This document shows positions 1 through 12,636 of a stretch of 64,000 nt of DNA, piece by piece. The notes under the pieces are model-generated. The model did not search any database, was not told where the DNA came from, and worked only from the letters and a program-made list of their open reading frames with translations. How positions within the stretch are numbered: the stretch's first letter is position 1; each line of letters begins with the position of its first letter. Both the position numbers and the translations under genes were made by a program. Source of the DNA: Paramacrobiotus metropolitanus (Eukaryota; Tardigrada; Eutardigrada; Parachela; Macrobiotidae); contig NW_026570286.1 of assembly GCF_019649055.1 (NCBI RefSeq), positions 434,001-498,000 on the forward strand, read 5' to 3'.

Positions 1-94
1 CTAAGTTGCTAACTTCATTAGAACATGAAATTATGATCTTCCTAATCAGTCGTTGTTTTTCGTACTTTCCCGAAGCACATTAGTACTGTTTGTT

Positions 95-2973
95 ATGGAT
101 TTCGGACGAAGGATCCTGCAGCTTTCCAACCAGCAGCGCCGTTGCATCATCCGCACATGTCGTCGCTGCTATGTCTCCATGAACCTTCCGGCGCTCAATG
201 CGCGCGGCGTCCTGAGCAATGTTTTTCCCGAAATAAAGTAAGCTTCTTAACATTTATCTGAACTGGGCATTTGGCATCAGTGCTTACATCCGCATTACCT
301 GTTGCAGTAAAAAAGTGGAAGAGCGGCTGTTTCGGCGCCAAGGCGCCATTTATGCGGGCTTTGATCCGACAGCTGACAGTCTCCATGTGGGCAATCTGCT
401 CCCGCTCATCGGACTCCTGCATTTCCAGCGGGCAGGCATCCGGCCTATTGTTCTGGTGCGTCTGCGATGTACTTAACGGCGCAGTTGATCCAACAGTGAT
501 TTTGAACTGCAGATCGGTGGTGCGACGGCCAAGATCGGCGATCCCAGCGGAAAGACGGCCGAACGCGAAGGCCTCTCGCCCGACGTCGTACAGCAGAATA
601 TCATCGGGATCGGCCGCAGTATCGAAACCATATTTGCTAATCACGAAGCTTTTCTATGGAAAAACCATAAAGATGCATTGCCTTCGGTATGGTACGTGGT
701 TTCTGGCTGTTACACCTGTTTATGCTCGCGTTGATTATTTCCTCATATAATATTATATACTTATTTCGTATTTAAGTTAATAATGTTTTCATTTCTTGCT
801 ATTGATACTTAAGAATATCATACTTTGGCGTTGTTTGTAAAATTGTATGATAAGAGTTTTGATTTGTGCTTTCATTGGCTGTTTCATGATAAATTTGTTT
901 AATTTTTCTTATTTCTGGTTTATTTAAAAATACATCAGTCATGTTTTGTGGTTGCAGTTTAGTTTGTATAACATATTTATTTCCGGTGTTATCGAAAAGA
1001 ATGCGGTGCGGATATTTTCCTATATTCAGCTGCCTTGTCTTTTCTTAGTATTTTGAACAACTATGAATGGTATCGGAATATGAACGTCGTGGATTTTCTC
1101 GGATCCATCGGAAGGCATTTTCGGATGGGAACGATGTTAACCAGAGAAAGGTTTGTTTTTGCTGGACATCCATACGCTGGGTTGAGCAATCCAAAAAATT
1201 TTGATACTGTGTTAATTGCTATTTCAATACTATTTCATGCTTTTTTCCAAATGGCATAGTAACTGTTTTTTCCAGTGCTGTTTTAATTTGAGTTAAAATT
1301 TTGTTTTTGTCGTCATACTGAATGCTGTTAACGGTCACTTTGAAATTATCTTTTTGCTAGTGTACAGACCCGACTGAAGACCCAATCCAGTATGAGCTTC
1401 ACGGAATTCACGTACCAAGTATTCCAAGGATATGACTGGTATCACTTGTTCCAGAACTCCGAATTGGAGTGTTGGTATCAGGTTAGTGTTCCCATGCTTC
1501 CTACTTTCGTAACGGCATCTTTCGATTTTCGGTTTTTGTTAGTTTATTCTACGGTTACGGCAACCGTTCTACTGATAGGTAAAATTTTACCTTTGTAAGG
1601 GTATAAAATGGTTGCACGCATTCTTGTGGTTTTTCTGCTGTATTGTACAGGCAGTTGTGCAATACTTTTACTGTACTTGTATAATTGTATTGTACTTATA
1701 ATACGATACTTGTGTAATGATTATTGTACTTGTTTTAAGTACTTGTATTAATTTTAAATACTGTAATCACTCTGTACAGTACCATTAATTGCAAACTGAT
1801 GTCTTTGTAGCTTGGCGGGAATGATCAACTGGGTAACATGGTTGCCGGTTACGAGATCATCCGACGTAAAACTGGATCTGATAAACCTTTTTGCTTCACT
1901 GTTCCTTTAATTACCAACGAAGCGGGTGATAAATTCGGTAAAACGGCAGGGAATCCTGTGTGGCTCAACGAGGACAAACTGTCCGCATACGAGTTTTATC
2001 AGGTAAGAATTTGCGCACCGGGTGAATGGCAGTAGATGTGACATGTATTTATGGCTGGCTGCAGCGGGTTCTTTTTCGTAGTTTTTCCTTCGACTTCCCG
2101 ACAGCGAAGTTGAAAAGTTTCTCCGTTTGTATACCTTTCTTCCGGAAGCAGAAATTGTTTCCATCATGGAAGCCCACAAAGATAAGCCGGAATTAAGGAA
2201 AGCACAGAAAAAGATTGCCGAACAAGTGACGTTACTCGCACATGGAGGTGAATTCCGTAATGAATACCATTTTCATGGTAACTGTAATCGGTCTAACACC
2301 TCGTTCTGAACAGAAATATGTTGCAGAAAAGGGTCTGGATATCGCTCGAAAAGGCACTGAAGCCTTCTTCAACTCGAATGCCATAGCACTGGCCGGATTG
2401 GATGCGGAGACCATCGCTACCATTTTCGGAAAAGCTTTCGTGTCGTATTTGACCGTCCATCCCGGAATGACCGTGTGGGATGCAGTGATGAAAGCCAAAT
2501 GTTTTGGAAATGAAGGTAATCTTGCTTACTTGGAGAACTTCTGAAAAAGTGTCTTGTTGCGAAACCGAAACAATATCATATGATTGCAGATGATGCGCGA
2601 AGGATTATTGACGCCGGTGGATTATATATTAATTATCGACGCGCACAAAATCCTCAACAAATTTTGATTCCTGGCGAGCACATTCTCCCTAATAACATTA
2701 CATTAATACGCGTCGGTAAGTGTTTACGGTTTCCCTGTGCTCAATAGCTTTACTGTAAAGTTGTTAAAAAAATTTTCTTAGTAGCGAAAAAATTCGATAA
2801 ACGGTGAGCAAAAAATTATTGCTTAAAAGATTGAGCTAGAGTAATTCCTGATTTTAATATTCAGGCGATGCCCGCGATAAATATTCACTTCGCTTCGTAT
2901 CCTTCAAATTTGTACTTTAGGTGTTTCTGTTGCAGGCAAGAAAAATTATTACGTTATTCGGTGGAATACGTGA
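95..2973 (+). CDS. YARS2: Mitochondrial tyrosyl-tRNA synthetase
   Basis: Charges mitochondrial tRNA-Tyr with tyrosine in the matrix. Ten exons: 95-237, 308-455, 513-691, 1049-1150, 1361-1481, 1811-2002, 2065-2247, 2314-2515, 2590-2715, 2936-2973. They join in frame to 477 codons plus stop, the same length as human YARS2. The first ~45 residues are Arg-rich and lack acidic residues after residue 2, like a mitochondrial transit peptide. The class I signatures are visible: HVGN at about residues 74-77 (HIGH) and KFGKT at about 272-276 (KMSKS). NNYEWY and [10 protein letters not shown] are typical family blocks. The C-terminal exons encode an S4-like RNA-binding domain ([17 protein letters not shown]). 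ATG at 95 is the first in-frame Met. All introns are GT-AG. The gene is convergent with MRPL55. I am very sure of the identity; only single splice sites (exon 3 end) are arguable. Confidence 0.95.
1615..1800. repeat. GTACTTGTA-rich low-complexity stretch in a YARS2 intron
   Basis: Within YARS2 intron 5 (1482-1810) the words TTGTACTTGT, AAGTACTTGTA and TGTACAGTAC recur, giving self-complementary sequence. A similar TACTGTAC/GTACAGTA-rich stretch lies at ~23830-23935. Confidence 0.5.
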
Positions 2974-3380
2974 ATGGTTGATTGGCGGCACTGTCTGTTT
3001 GTTTTTACTTTTTTACAGTTGTTTTGAATATCTTTCACTGCAGTTCTAGCAGAACGTCGAAAGACTAGTACTGTGTGATCTTGCGAAAGAAAAAAGCTGC
3101 GAACTTGTCGTTGCTTTCGGAATTAAATCCAGAAGTAAAACTATGCACTGGTTTGTAGTTTGTACCAACCTGTGAAATAACAAGCAGCTTCACCATGCTT
3201 GGTTTTCCTCTGCATAAAAAGATACTGCAGTAGAAATGGAATGGAATACAACAAAGCAATCAATCTGACTGCTATTCATTTTTCTCGGTTGCTGTATACA
3301 GTATCACAATACAAAATAATGCTAAACGCCCAACGACAAGTCCATTAACAATTACACAGTAAACAAAGCCATCACTAGTT
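2974..3380. other. Spacer between convergent YARS2 and MRPL55
   Basis: About 0.4 kb that must hold both 3' UTRs. AT-rich, with no long reading frame of its own; no transfer RNA, hairpin or repeat seen. Confidence 0.6.
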
Positions 3381-4102
3381 TCATTTCTTTCTGCGAGTAG
3401 CACTTAAATATTTCGAAGCGTCAAAATCAACATGCACTTCTTCTTCCACTCTTATCTTGCTCTTGGGACGACGCTTGGCCAATCGCATTTTCTGTTCTTC
3501 TTCAGAAAGTGTGGTTATGTCAAACGGTAACTGCAAAAGAAATGCTCTTCCTTCCAAAACTGTTCAGGTAACAAATGCCAACAATATGAATCAGACAACT
3601 CGCAAAAAACTAAACCAAATGCAAAACGAAATTTTATCACAAAATCCATTTTTTCTTACATGGTCAGGGATGGCTACTAGAAATAACAAAATATAAGAAA
3701 ACGTGAAAGTGCCTAATGTACAGAATTTTTTAAATATACTGATGTTTTTTAAAGTATGTATGAAACATCTCCACGATAGAAGCACGATTCCGTATAAAAA
3801 CAAGTATCGAAGCACGCAAAACGTACCGGCATAACTCTTCTAGGCTCCTTGTAGCGGATGTTTATCGTCGAACCATCCGGCTGCACCAACAAGTTCGGAT
3901 AAAGACGAGTGTACACTCCACGCTCCACTCTCGCTATAGAAGCCCGATTCGAGTTACAACGAACCGATGCTGGCATCCGCTGATTTGCGCAAATTCTATC
4001 CACTGCATCGCAGCAGTTTAACGGAAGGACAGATGCTGCGCGAAGAACATCCGCTGTTCTCCCAACAGATAATAGTGGAACGGAGCGCCTTGCCAAAAAC
4101 AT
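3381..4102 (-). CDS. MRPL55: Mitochondrial large ribosomal subunit protein mL55
   Basis: Structural protein of the mitochondrial large ribosomal subunit. Two exons on the minus strand: 3827-4102 (start ATG at 4102) and 3381-3530 (stop TGA), giving 141 residues against 128 in human. Family hallmarks are the block [20 protein letters not shown] followed by [19 protein letters not shown], then the C-terminal [13 protein letters not shown] and a basic tail. The N-terminal ~50 residues are basic and Ala/Leu/Ser-rich, compatible with mitochondrial import. The intron (3531-3826) is GT-AG in phase 0. It lies tail to tail with YARS2, another mitochondrial translation gene, which may be chance. Confidence 0.92.
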
Positions 4103-4812
4103 TGCACTCTGATGGCTCGGGACTTCGTCACTTACGGTCTGCCTCGCTGCAGCACAGGTGCAAGAATCAAGATCAAAGCAGATTTAGGTTGTGGCTTATG
4201 TAAGTTATGCAGCACTGGACAAAATAGAAGTATCCTGGCAAGTTGCTAACGATGCGCACAAAGTAATAGACATGAGAAACTGAAACTGCGAACATGAAAG
4301 TGCAAAATGCAAATCCAACTTTCGAAAAAAAAACTTGAAATAACATACAACTTGCTACACGATACAAATACTTAATACCGTAAAAAATGTTGCAAAAACT
4401 TTTTAACCATTGCTTCGCAGTTGAACAGGGAGTAACCGGAAACGCTACAATTCCACTTGAGACGTCGATTGCGCAACATGCAGTCCAAACTCCAAAGCAC
4501 TTCTACGCACGTACTATTTCATGCTCCTATTTTTCGAAATTTTTTTCCCCATGGTCTTGACTGACTTGACTTGACATGTTCATACTATTGAAGCTTTAAC
4601 ATGATTGTTTTGTACAGAATATAATGGATGGTGGATAAAAAGAAAAAGCAACAGCAGCAACCATGAATTAATTCATTTTACACTTGTCTCCGTAATTTAC
4701 CACTTTTATCCATGAGCAATCACCGGAAGCATAGGACATGTAGGCCCAATCATTACGTCCCGAAATCCCAAAACAGTTAAAACAGTTAAAAGCACCTCAA
4801 TACAACCCCAAG
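4103..4812. other. Spacer between MRPL55 and DPH2
   Basis: 0.7 kb separating the MRPL55 start from the DPH2 stop on the same strand. It should contain the DPH2 3' UTR and the MRPL55 promoter. No further gene, RNA or repeat recognised. Confidence 0.5.
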
Positions 4813-7332
4813 TTATAAGGACACTTTCGAACAAGTACTGCCACCAGAACACGGACAGACGCACTCCTTCTCTTTTGAGTTATCTTTGCCATGGGATTTC
4901 TCTTCCGAATCCTTGGCATATGATTGCGCAATCCCGTGCGTACCCTCCACGATATCTCCAGCGGCATCCGCTCCGTACCGCGGTTCCAGGCCTTTCCAAG
5001 CTCGTTCATTCAGAAAATTATCTAACAACAACTTATTTTTTTAGCACAAACTGACCACAGAATACCAAAGAAATACAACACTATTCAAACCCAGAGGAAA
5101 ACTATAAAAAAAAATTTAACCGAAAATTTAAACCTCTCTAGGAAGCAAAATTTTTGTGGGTAGTGCACTTACGAGCAGCCGGCAGAGTAGACAGGGTCAT
5201 CGCGGAATCACGCAAAACCACCGCGTCCGAATTATCGCCGTTTTCCGTGGATTCGGTGTGCTGCACTCGCGCACTGCCGGTAATTAGCGATACATCTGGC
5301 TCCGAATTAAAACTACCGTCATTTAACTCGACATATGCTTTTCCACCTGCCAATGGCAAAGAACGGTCATTACTTAAAAGCCGCTCATTTTCACTTGCTA
5401 TTTCAACTTCAAATACAAGTTACGGTATAACTTTACATCCAAATATCGATATCGTACCAGGCAAGAGATCACGAAAGTCAGCAATGAACCGCTCTTCAAA
5501 CGGTCTCTGTCCGCATGCAATTTCCACTTCGTGTGGAGTAACGACAGGTTTTAGGAACTCTTTCGAATCGAAATACGATTCCGGACACGCAACATACACG
5601 AAAATATCAATTTCCATGAAATTCGCCAGCTTCGGGGGATTCGGTTTGCCCATAACGAAGGTGTAGTACTTCTTTCCGGCTGCTTTGATGATCGTCTTCA
5701 ACCGCTCGATGATTTGCAGATAATCCTTGACACCCAGCGTCCCCACAAGGATGCCCACTATTTGCGCATCCTTGAATTTTTCGATAAGAAAATACCGGCG
5801 CATTACCCTTTTACTCAGGTTAGCAGGGTCCAGAATAAAAGATACTGCTTCGAAATCGTAAACATAAAATCGGTGTTGTCCCAGCTGTATCCTGAGATTG
5901 GTCATCAGCGAATTAGGCTGACCAAGGTATAAATATACAGGATCGTTAGATTCTGGGAGTTTTCTTCTGCTGTGCACCGGTAGCGTGGTCATGCTCCCAT
6001 CGCAGGTAAAATCCTGATTATGTTTCCGTCTTATAACAGTCTGATTTTTTGGCACCATTAAGCTTGAAAATTTTAGCTTCGGCAACCTTTTCGCAAGCAC
6101 ATCTGCAACAAGTACAACGCAAGTAACATGCTGAATCTGGAAATAAAAGGATGCATCAAATAATTTAATAATCAGCAGCCTTATGCATTTCGCAATTTCC
6201 TATTAGCACTACTTAGTAGGTAGAAATTCATGGCGAAACTCGAAAGGCAACCGGTAGTTCGTATATTATCAGCCAAACAAGTTAGCTTGACCACAATCTG
6301 AGATGAACAATTATCTGCCATCACACATTTTGCTCATCGTTCGGATTTTCCTTACCGAGAGATGCAAAATACTGCGTGTCGTACAAAAGGACGACATCAT
6401 GTTCTGAGTCTATAATGGCTTGTGCCGCGTGGCAGAAAGCCTCCGTATCGAAATTGGACGGTGAAGGAAATACCAGCGCCACCGGAAGACGCGAGGAAGG
6501 ACTCAGACACGACGGACCGAAATGGATGACGCTATCGCAGTTGGCGTGTTCGGCGGCGATTTCGTCGACACAACAGCTAAGATAATGCACAACAAGTAGA
6601 CAATCAGTACCACGAAGAAATAACGAAAACATGAAAACAAAGTCGGCTTAGAAACTAACGAGTGGGTGTCAAATTAAATATTATTACCATCACTACACTA
6701 TTCACTATCAGCAAGTGTGTGCGTAATAAATACAGGCCAATGTCGGATTAGACAGATTAGATGCTCCGTTTAAACGCATATTAAATGCACAAACTTACCT
6801 GCAATATGTCGTATCCCCGAGTATAAAAAACCGCCGTCCACTGCAGAATAATTCTAACTTCTGGTAAACAGCTGCCGCATCATGCAGCAGGCGATCAGGA
6901 AACTGAAGAGCAATCTAAAAGAACCCCAGATACAAAAACTCAAATACATGCACGATGCAATCCATGCGAAACATCAAACTATAGAAACGTTCAGTGACTA
7001 TAATTACCACATTCTTCTTCCACGCTTAAATGCAAACAAATTGAAACAATAACCATATATCTCACTATTCCGCCGTCCGCTACGCTGCACCGAAAGAAGT
7101 GATGTTCCAGGTGCGAGAAACCAACAACAAAGTACTCGGACTACACTGAAAGATGCGCGGTGTGTCTGACTCTATTTACTCGTTTGTAGTCGTGGGCCGC
7201 AATCCATTCCGAGCACTCAGGCAACAGGTAGGTTTCGTCCAAGTCTTCCGTGCGAGTACTCGCATCGTCCGCCGATACGTCTGGGATGCGAGATAAAATA
7301 TCTTCTTCGTTGGAGCTAAGCGCAATCGACAT
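4813..7332 (-). CDS. DPH2: Diphthamide biosynthesis protein 2 (DPH1-DPH2 complex)
   Basis: DPH2 pairs with the radical-SAM enzyme DPH1 in the cytosol. Together they transfer the 3-amino-3-carboxypropyl group to the target His of elongation factor 2. Six minus-strand exons: 7180-7332, 6799-6914, 6356-6576, 5458-6102, 5173-5397, 4813-5021, totalling 522 codons plus stop (human 489). Recognisable stretches are ALQFPDRLLHDAA, LGDTTYCSCCVDEIAAEHA with the conserved Cys, DSVIHFGPSCLSP, and the C-terminal RAWKGLEPRYG and GIAQSY. ATG 7332 is chosen because it is the first in-frame Met ahead of an acidic N-terminus. All junctions preserve frame. The C-terminus ends in a Lys/Ser/Cys-rich tail of about 30 residues, probably disordered. 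Confidence 0.93.
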
Positions 7333-8555
7333 TCTGACCAAAAGTTAAGGAAAGCAAGGATCTCAGACGCTATACGGCTATACCGAGCAGCGCGCACGCT
7401 TCACGAAGACAACCACAAATCAATCGTAGCACTGACGATGCTAAAACCAGTCTGGCAAATACCGTATGCATAAACTAAAATTTCATAACAAATACAGACT
7501 CCTTATTATTTTCATAAAATCTGAAAAAGTAAGAAAGTAGTGAATAGCAAAACCTACATAGCATTAGTAGAGTCAAAACTTGAAAACTGCTAACTTGCGC
7601 CGTAGTTTCGGACATCAGTCACGCTGTTATGCACAAGCAATACTCGTACAAGACCAGACACGAGTATAGACAAACGGAGTAGACAGTGTCTATACAACTT
7701 TGTCATTCGACTCATTCCGGACTGCAAAGTGCAAATGGCTTTTTGTAAACCAAGTTCTGTGGATTGCTTTATTCTTATTTTTGACAAGTAACAGGGCTCG
7801 AAGTTATTCTACGTCGTTGCAGTTTAATTTTAGCTTTCCCGTGGTTGAACTGTGTCTGAGGAGACCGGAAGTTTACGGTTTACTATATATATAGCACTTT
7901 GTCGTAGTTGTGGTTTTTTGCAGCGTTCATGTTTAAGACTCAATTTACTGATTGCATAATTTATAAATATAAATATGTCAGTTGTTCCAATCATACTTCC
8001 TGCGAATAAATGTTTAATTATGTTTTCGCACAGTCGCTACATCGGCACAGTTCCAGGCTCTATCCCATCGCCGTTCAAACACGAAACCCGGGTACACAAA
8101 TAGGACAATAACTTGATCGCATTGGGAGCAGTCTCTGAGCTGTCTGTCCTTTTTTTGCAAATTTCGAACAGTGAAAACCAAACACCCACAGCAACCGAAG
8201 GCGATTTTTAAAAAAAAAACAACTAAAAGCGAAAACCAACCTAACATGCAAACCACCAGAATGGACTGAAACCCACACAGAAACTTTCACAAACTCAAAA
8301 ACAACCTCACTGAAAAGTCTGAGAAAAGACATACCAAACCCAAACGAGCCGAGCTTGAATTTCTCGATGAACAAATGGGAGTACACATTTAAACATTAAC
8401 CTGAGGTAGCATGTTGCATTTTGATCCCTCAACCAAGTGAAAGACAGAACAATGGAGCTGAATTCGACGGAATGCGAGGTCATCCAAGAGAGCTAACAGG
8501 TGAGTTACACTGTTACAGGCATGGTGAGTCACAGGAGAACACGGTAATTCCTTCT
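7333..8555. other. Intergenic region upstream of DPH2
   Basis: 1.2 kb between the DPH2 start and the LMF stop. Reading frames here (for example around 7700-7894 and 8075-8386) are low complexity or start without ATG and match no family I recognise. It should contain the DPH2 promoter and the LMF 3' UTR. Confidence 0.5.
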
Positions 8556-11500
8556 TCACTTCACAAACGCAGCGCCTTCAGGGTTCGATGGAAAGCGACA
8601 TTGATCATAAATAGTGACCAGATAAACATCGGTGCCGAGAGAGTCGTTGTTGTGTCCCGAACCATTTTGACCCAAACGTGCAATTCCTTGAAATTGTCCT
8701 TTGGCTGCTTCTACAAACATCAACGAATAGTGAGGCAAACCAATATTAAAAGAATTGCAAAGTGTACGGCTATAGTAACGAACCGGTATTTTGGTAACGC
8801 CTTGCTGGGTCACTATTTCCATAAATCTCGCATCTTCAAGACTAACAGGCGACAACCATTCTCGGTCCAATTTGCGCTTCCACCAGTCCGATGTAGTATT
8901 GCTACAAAGACAGAAGTTTTGAAATATCATAACCATGCACGGAAAACTTTGCATCCGTAAAATGTGCAAATTTGTGACTGTCGCATTCAGCTGTAATTCT
9001 ATTAATTTTATATCAAGTTTCGAAACCAAAAATCCGCAGTATACAGTTTATTAATTTTAACTAGATTAGCATTGAAATTCAACGAGGAAATGCGGCATCG
9101 ATCTTGGGGACAGCGCCGATAGGGGCAAATTTAGATCAAATTTTTTCTGTGATTAGGCCGCCTCTGTCGATTGATGCTTAATGTGATCGTTTCTGAAGTT
9201 GTTGTGAAATTTTTCTGTGAACAGTTGTAATGCGTAACGAGTAACAATAAAATTAATTTCAAGCTACTGTGAACAAGCTGTATTAGCATACAAGGATCCA
9301 ATTCCAGACCACTCAATTAATTAGCAGCAGTAGTATGTGGCTATGTGCACACCAGTAAAACAACTGCTTATTATGTGTCTTTCTGCTGATAAAAAGTTGA
9401 ACATGAGTCAATTGAATATTGTTACAAGGTTGAAGGTACCAACATGTAATGCGTTCTAAGACTGCCCAATAAAAGACCTTCTAAGCGTTTTTAGGATAAC
9501 GTCAACTTACCCAGTCTTAGCATCTTTATCATGGATGCTCGTAAACCAGTACTTGTACAACTGGCCGCGAATGTACTTGGGTGGCTTTTTGAAAAAGGGA
9601 CTGGCTGGATCAATTAAACGAAGCACTGCAAGAAAACGAATATCTCCAGTCAATCTGTTGCCAGCTGACGATGACCACCGACAACCAAATCAAAATATGT
9701 ACCTTCCGGTTCTGCCTGTAGCAGACGATAAGCGACATTGTACACCCATGGACTGCTGTTCTGATCGCTCAATGCCGCAAACCACCTGGACAACACAAAT
9801 GCATCCTTACAATTCAAACGATAAAACAAGCAAACAACTGCAGTATTGGGATGACTGAATCCTACTAACATCTGCCAGTCCAGTCGAGGTTGATGCGGAA
9901 TCAGGAATGGTGGAGGTCGATCTAATTTACCAGGCTTGTACCAGAATTCATAAGGTTTCCATCCCGCCTCCAAATCATCGCTGCCTTCCAAAATCAGTTC
10001 CGGTCGGCCTTCGGTACCCGTCATTCTAAAAAAGTAAACAGTTTAAGTAATGCACGGATGTTATTTAAATTATAATTCATCAAACTCACCTTCGGAAGAG
10101 GCCGTATCCACTAACGAGGTTGAACTTCTCCAGATTTTTATTCAACTGACGAATTCGCACTCCGGTATTCCCCAAACTAGTAGTTTTGCTCAACGTGTTG
10201 TACGGTATCTGATGATGAAGAAATCAGCTGTCAGTGAAGCCTTGCAGCTCAACCAGGGATCTCAACTTACCAGGCTCAAACCAAACAAGCCCAGCGCCAT
10301 AAGGACGTAAAAGCCCAAAAATATCCCACGATACATTTTGGTGAATGAGGATTCATTCCTAGACAAAATTTTATACGAGTTATGTTTTGGGAGCGACTAA
10401 ACTAGCAAAACCTGACATACGCATCATGCTGTCGAAAGTAATAGATCAAAGTCCAAGCGAGGGAGATCAGGCCCAGCATTACGGATGCCGGCCACGCGTA
10501 TTCCATAACAGCATGCACTTCCTTCTCACCAAAACCTAAATAATCCAGACCAAAATGTATTTATTTAATTACGACGAATATACCGTGCGATGACACCGTT
10601 CAATATCTGTACATCTGCAGAGTCTGTATAGCAGTAGTTTGACAGTAGTTGTACCTGGTTTAAAAGTGAGCACGTTTTTCTCGTCATATCTAATGTTGTA
10701 GAGCACACCGATTCCAGCCAACACTCCTCCGATGATGAGCAGGTTGAAGAGAAATGCCACAGCTTTCTTGAGTTTCGAAATAATCTGCACTTTTCCATCT
10801 ACAGGATTAATTCACTCAAAACGGCCCACAGTTTATTCATTACCGTGGAACAGGAAAAAAATTACATACGTGTTTTGAATCCAAGATCTTCATCATCAAG
10901 AAGGGAAAGGCTCAGCACAATAGTCAGCAAATTAAACCAATTATAATTTCCCGTGGCAATAATTCCCAGTTGCAAAATAATCTGAAAAACGGACCAGCTA
11001 AACCGAGATCAACTTGAACGAGCATACAGTTTGCTTTACCTGATTGTACCAAGCGAACTTTCTCAATCCTTTTGTGGGGGCGAAAAAGAAAAACGGCAGA
11101 ACGACTTCACAAAACAATGCATGCAAGAGCGTCAGCTGGTCAAACCATCCGGGCAGTTGATGGATGTACCATGAAAGAAAAGTGGGAATGCACTGCGATT
11201 CGTAATGGTGGAACAAGGCTGAAAAATGCACGAGCTGAAATTTTTAATTAAAACGTGGCTTCACGCTTAAAACACTTAACTAAATACTACGTTTATTACG
11301 CTTAAACGTTGAATTCACGCTTAAAACGCTTTCATTGGTACATAATATAATGTCTGTAAAGATTTATATCGCATTGTATGCATTACGGACACCAACCTGT
11401 AAGTTTCCACCATGTTGGACACCCGCCTGTCAGCTTGAGAATGCCAGAGGAAAACATAAGGCGGAAGAGCAACCACTTCACTGGCCACATGCAGAGTCCA

Positions 11501-12636
11501 GCCAATTTAGCATGGATCCGGTGGGGCATGAAAAGGGGGATTGGAGCGAAAACAAATGCAAGAAATCCAGCCTCCATAAGCAAGGCGTCCCTAAAGGGTG
11601 CGTTCAAAACCAGAAACGTCCATTCATATCACCTCGAAACTGCTTATCCTCAATCTAAGCTGATTGACCACGTTTTTGTCATTCCACATAAACATATGTA
11701 GCAAAACCGCTGTTCAAAATTACTTTAAATCCAACCCACACAATTACGATACCACAAGCGATACGTAATGAAGCTATTAACTAGCTCTTTCCTGTCAAAA
11801 CTTACCATTGGAACCACAAGAAAACATTCCCAACCTATCGAATAACAAAAGAAGCCACAAGATAAGTTTACGGTAAGTTTTAGTCTCATATACATATACA
11901 TATAACCTGCAGTGTTTTTAAGCATATAGACCTAAGCATATTCTTAAGCATAAGAATAAGTACAAAATCTAAAAACAAAAATTCACAGATGTTAAGCATG
12001 CACAGCATAAAGAAATGCACACAAAAATACATACACAATTTAAATGCGGGGATAAACTTTACCACGTATTACGTATTTCAATATTATTAATTTCAGGATT
12101 CTAAAATGTACAGTATCAAAAACATCAAATCTACTCGAGTAGAGAATCTAAACTTTGCAGAAATTACCGAATAAAAGGACAGGTACAGCAGCCATAATGC
12201 CCCAAACACCAGCATATTGCGGGCAAAGCGAGTGATGATAGCGAAGGAAGCCAGACCGATGCCAAGAAGAGCCAACACATCCATGCTCGTCTGCACATCG
12301 ATCCCCAAACTCTGCGTAACCCACAGCAAAGTTGGCTTGGCATTCCAGTGTTTAAGCAGATCATCCCAGTCTGCAACAGTATTCAAATGATGTAACGCCA
12401 AGGTTTTCAATAAATGGAAAAACCACACGGTAATTTCACTTGATCGACAGTTTCTGATGCTGAATGCAGGTACATTTACCAAGCTTTGGGCTCTTGGTGA
12501 GTTCGCGCGACGCTACCGGCAGAATTCCTTTGTCGCCGTACAGTCCGGGGAGTTGATGGTATAACGATGCAAAAGCAAAGAGGTAGATCACGGCCATAGA
12601 CCATAAGAATAAATTATGCACGTGAAGGTGCGCCAT
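8556..12636 (-). CDS. Lipase maturation factor (LMF1/LMF2 family)
   Basis: Multi-pass ER membrane protein; family members help homodimeric lipases fold. Thirteen minus-strand exons: 12480-12636, 12168-12370, 11806-11834, 11397-11590, 11040-11218, 10870-10981, 10655-10798, 10421-10535, 10271-10358, 10090-10208, 9703-10025, 9511-9625, 8556-8901, giving 707 residues. Diagnostic pieces are [19 protein letters not shown] at the N-terminus, [15 protein letters not shown] with [48 protein letters not shown] and [15 protein letters not shown]. The third exon is only 29 nt and encodes the [10 protein letters not shown] segment. Helices are spread through the N-terminal two thirds. The last exon beyond residue ~640 has no clear family match, so its 3' end is the weakest part. 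LMF1 versus LMF2 cannot be decided by eye. Confidence 0.9.

Noticed and set aside
8556-9029. Long minus-strand frame taken as a separate 157-aa gene
   Set aside because: Its middle continues the LMF family sequence in phase after an acceptor at 8901/8902, so it is the last LMF exon.
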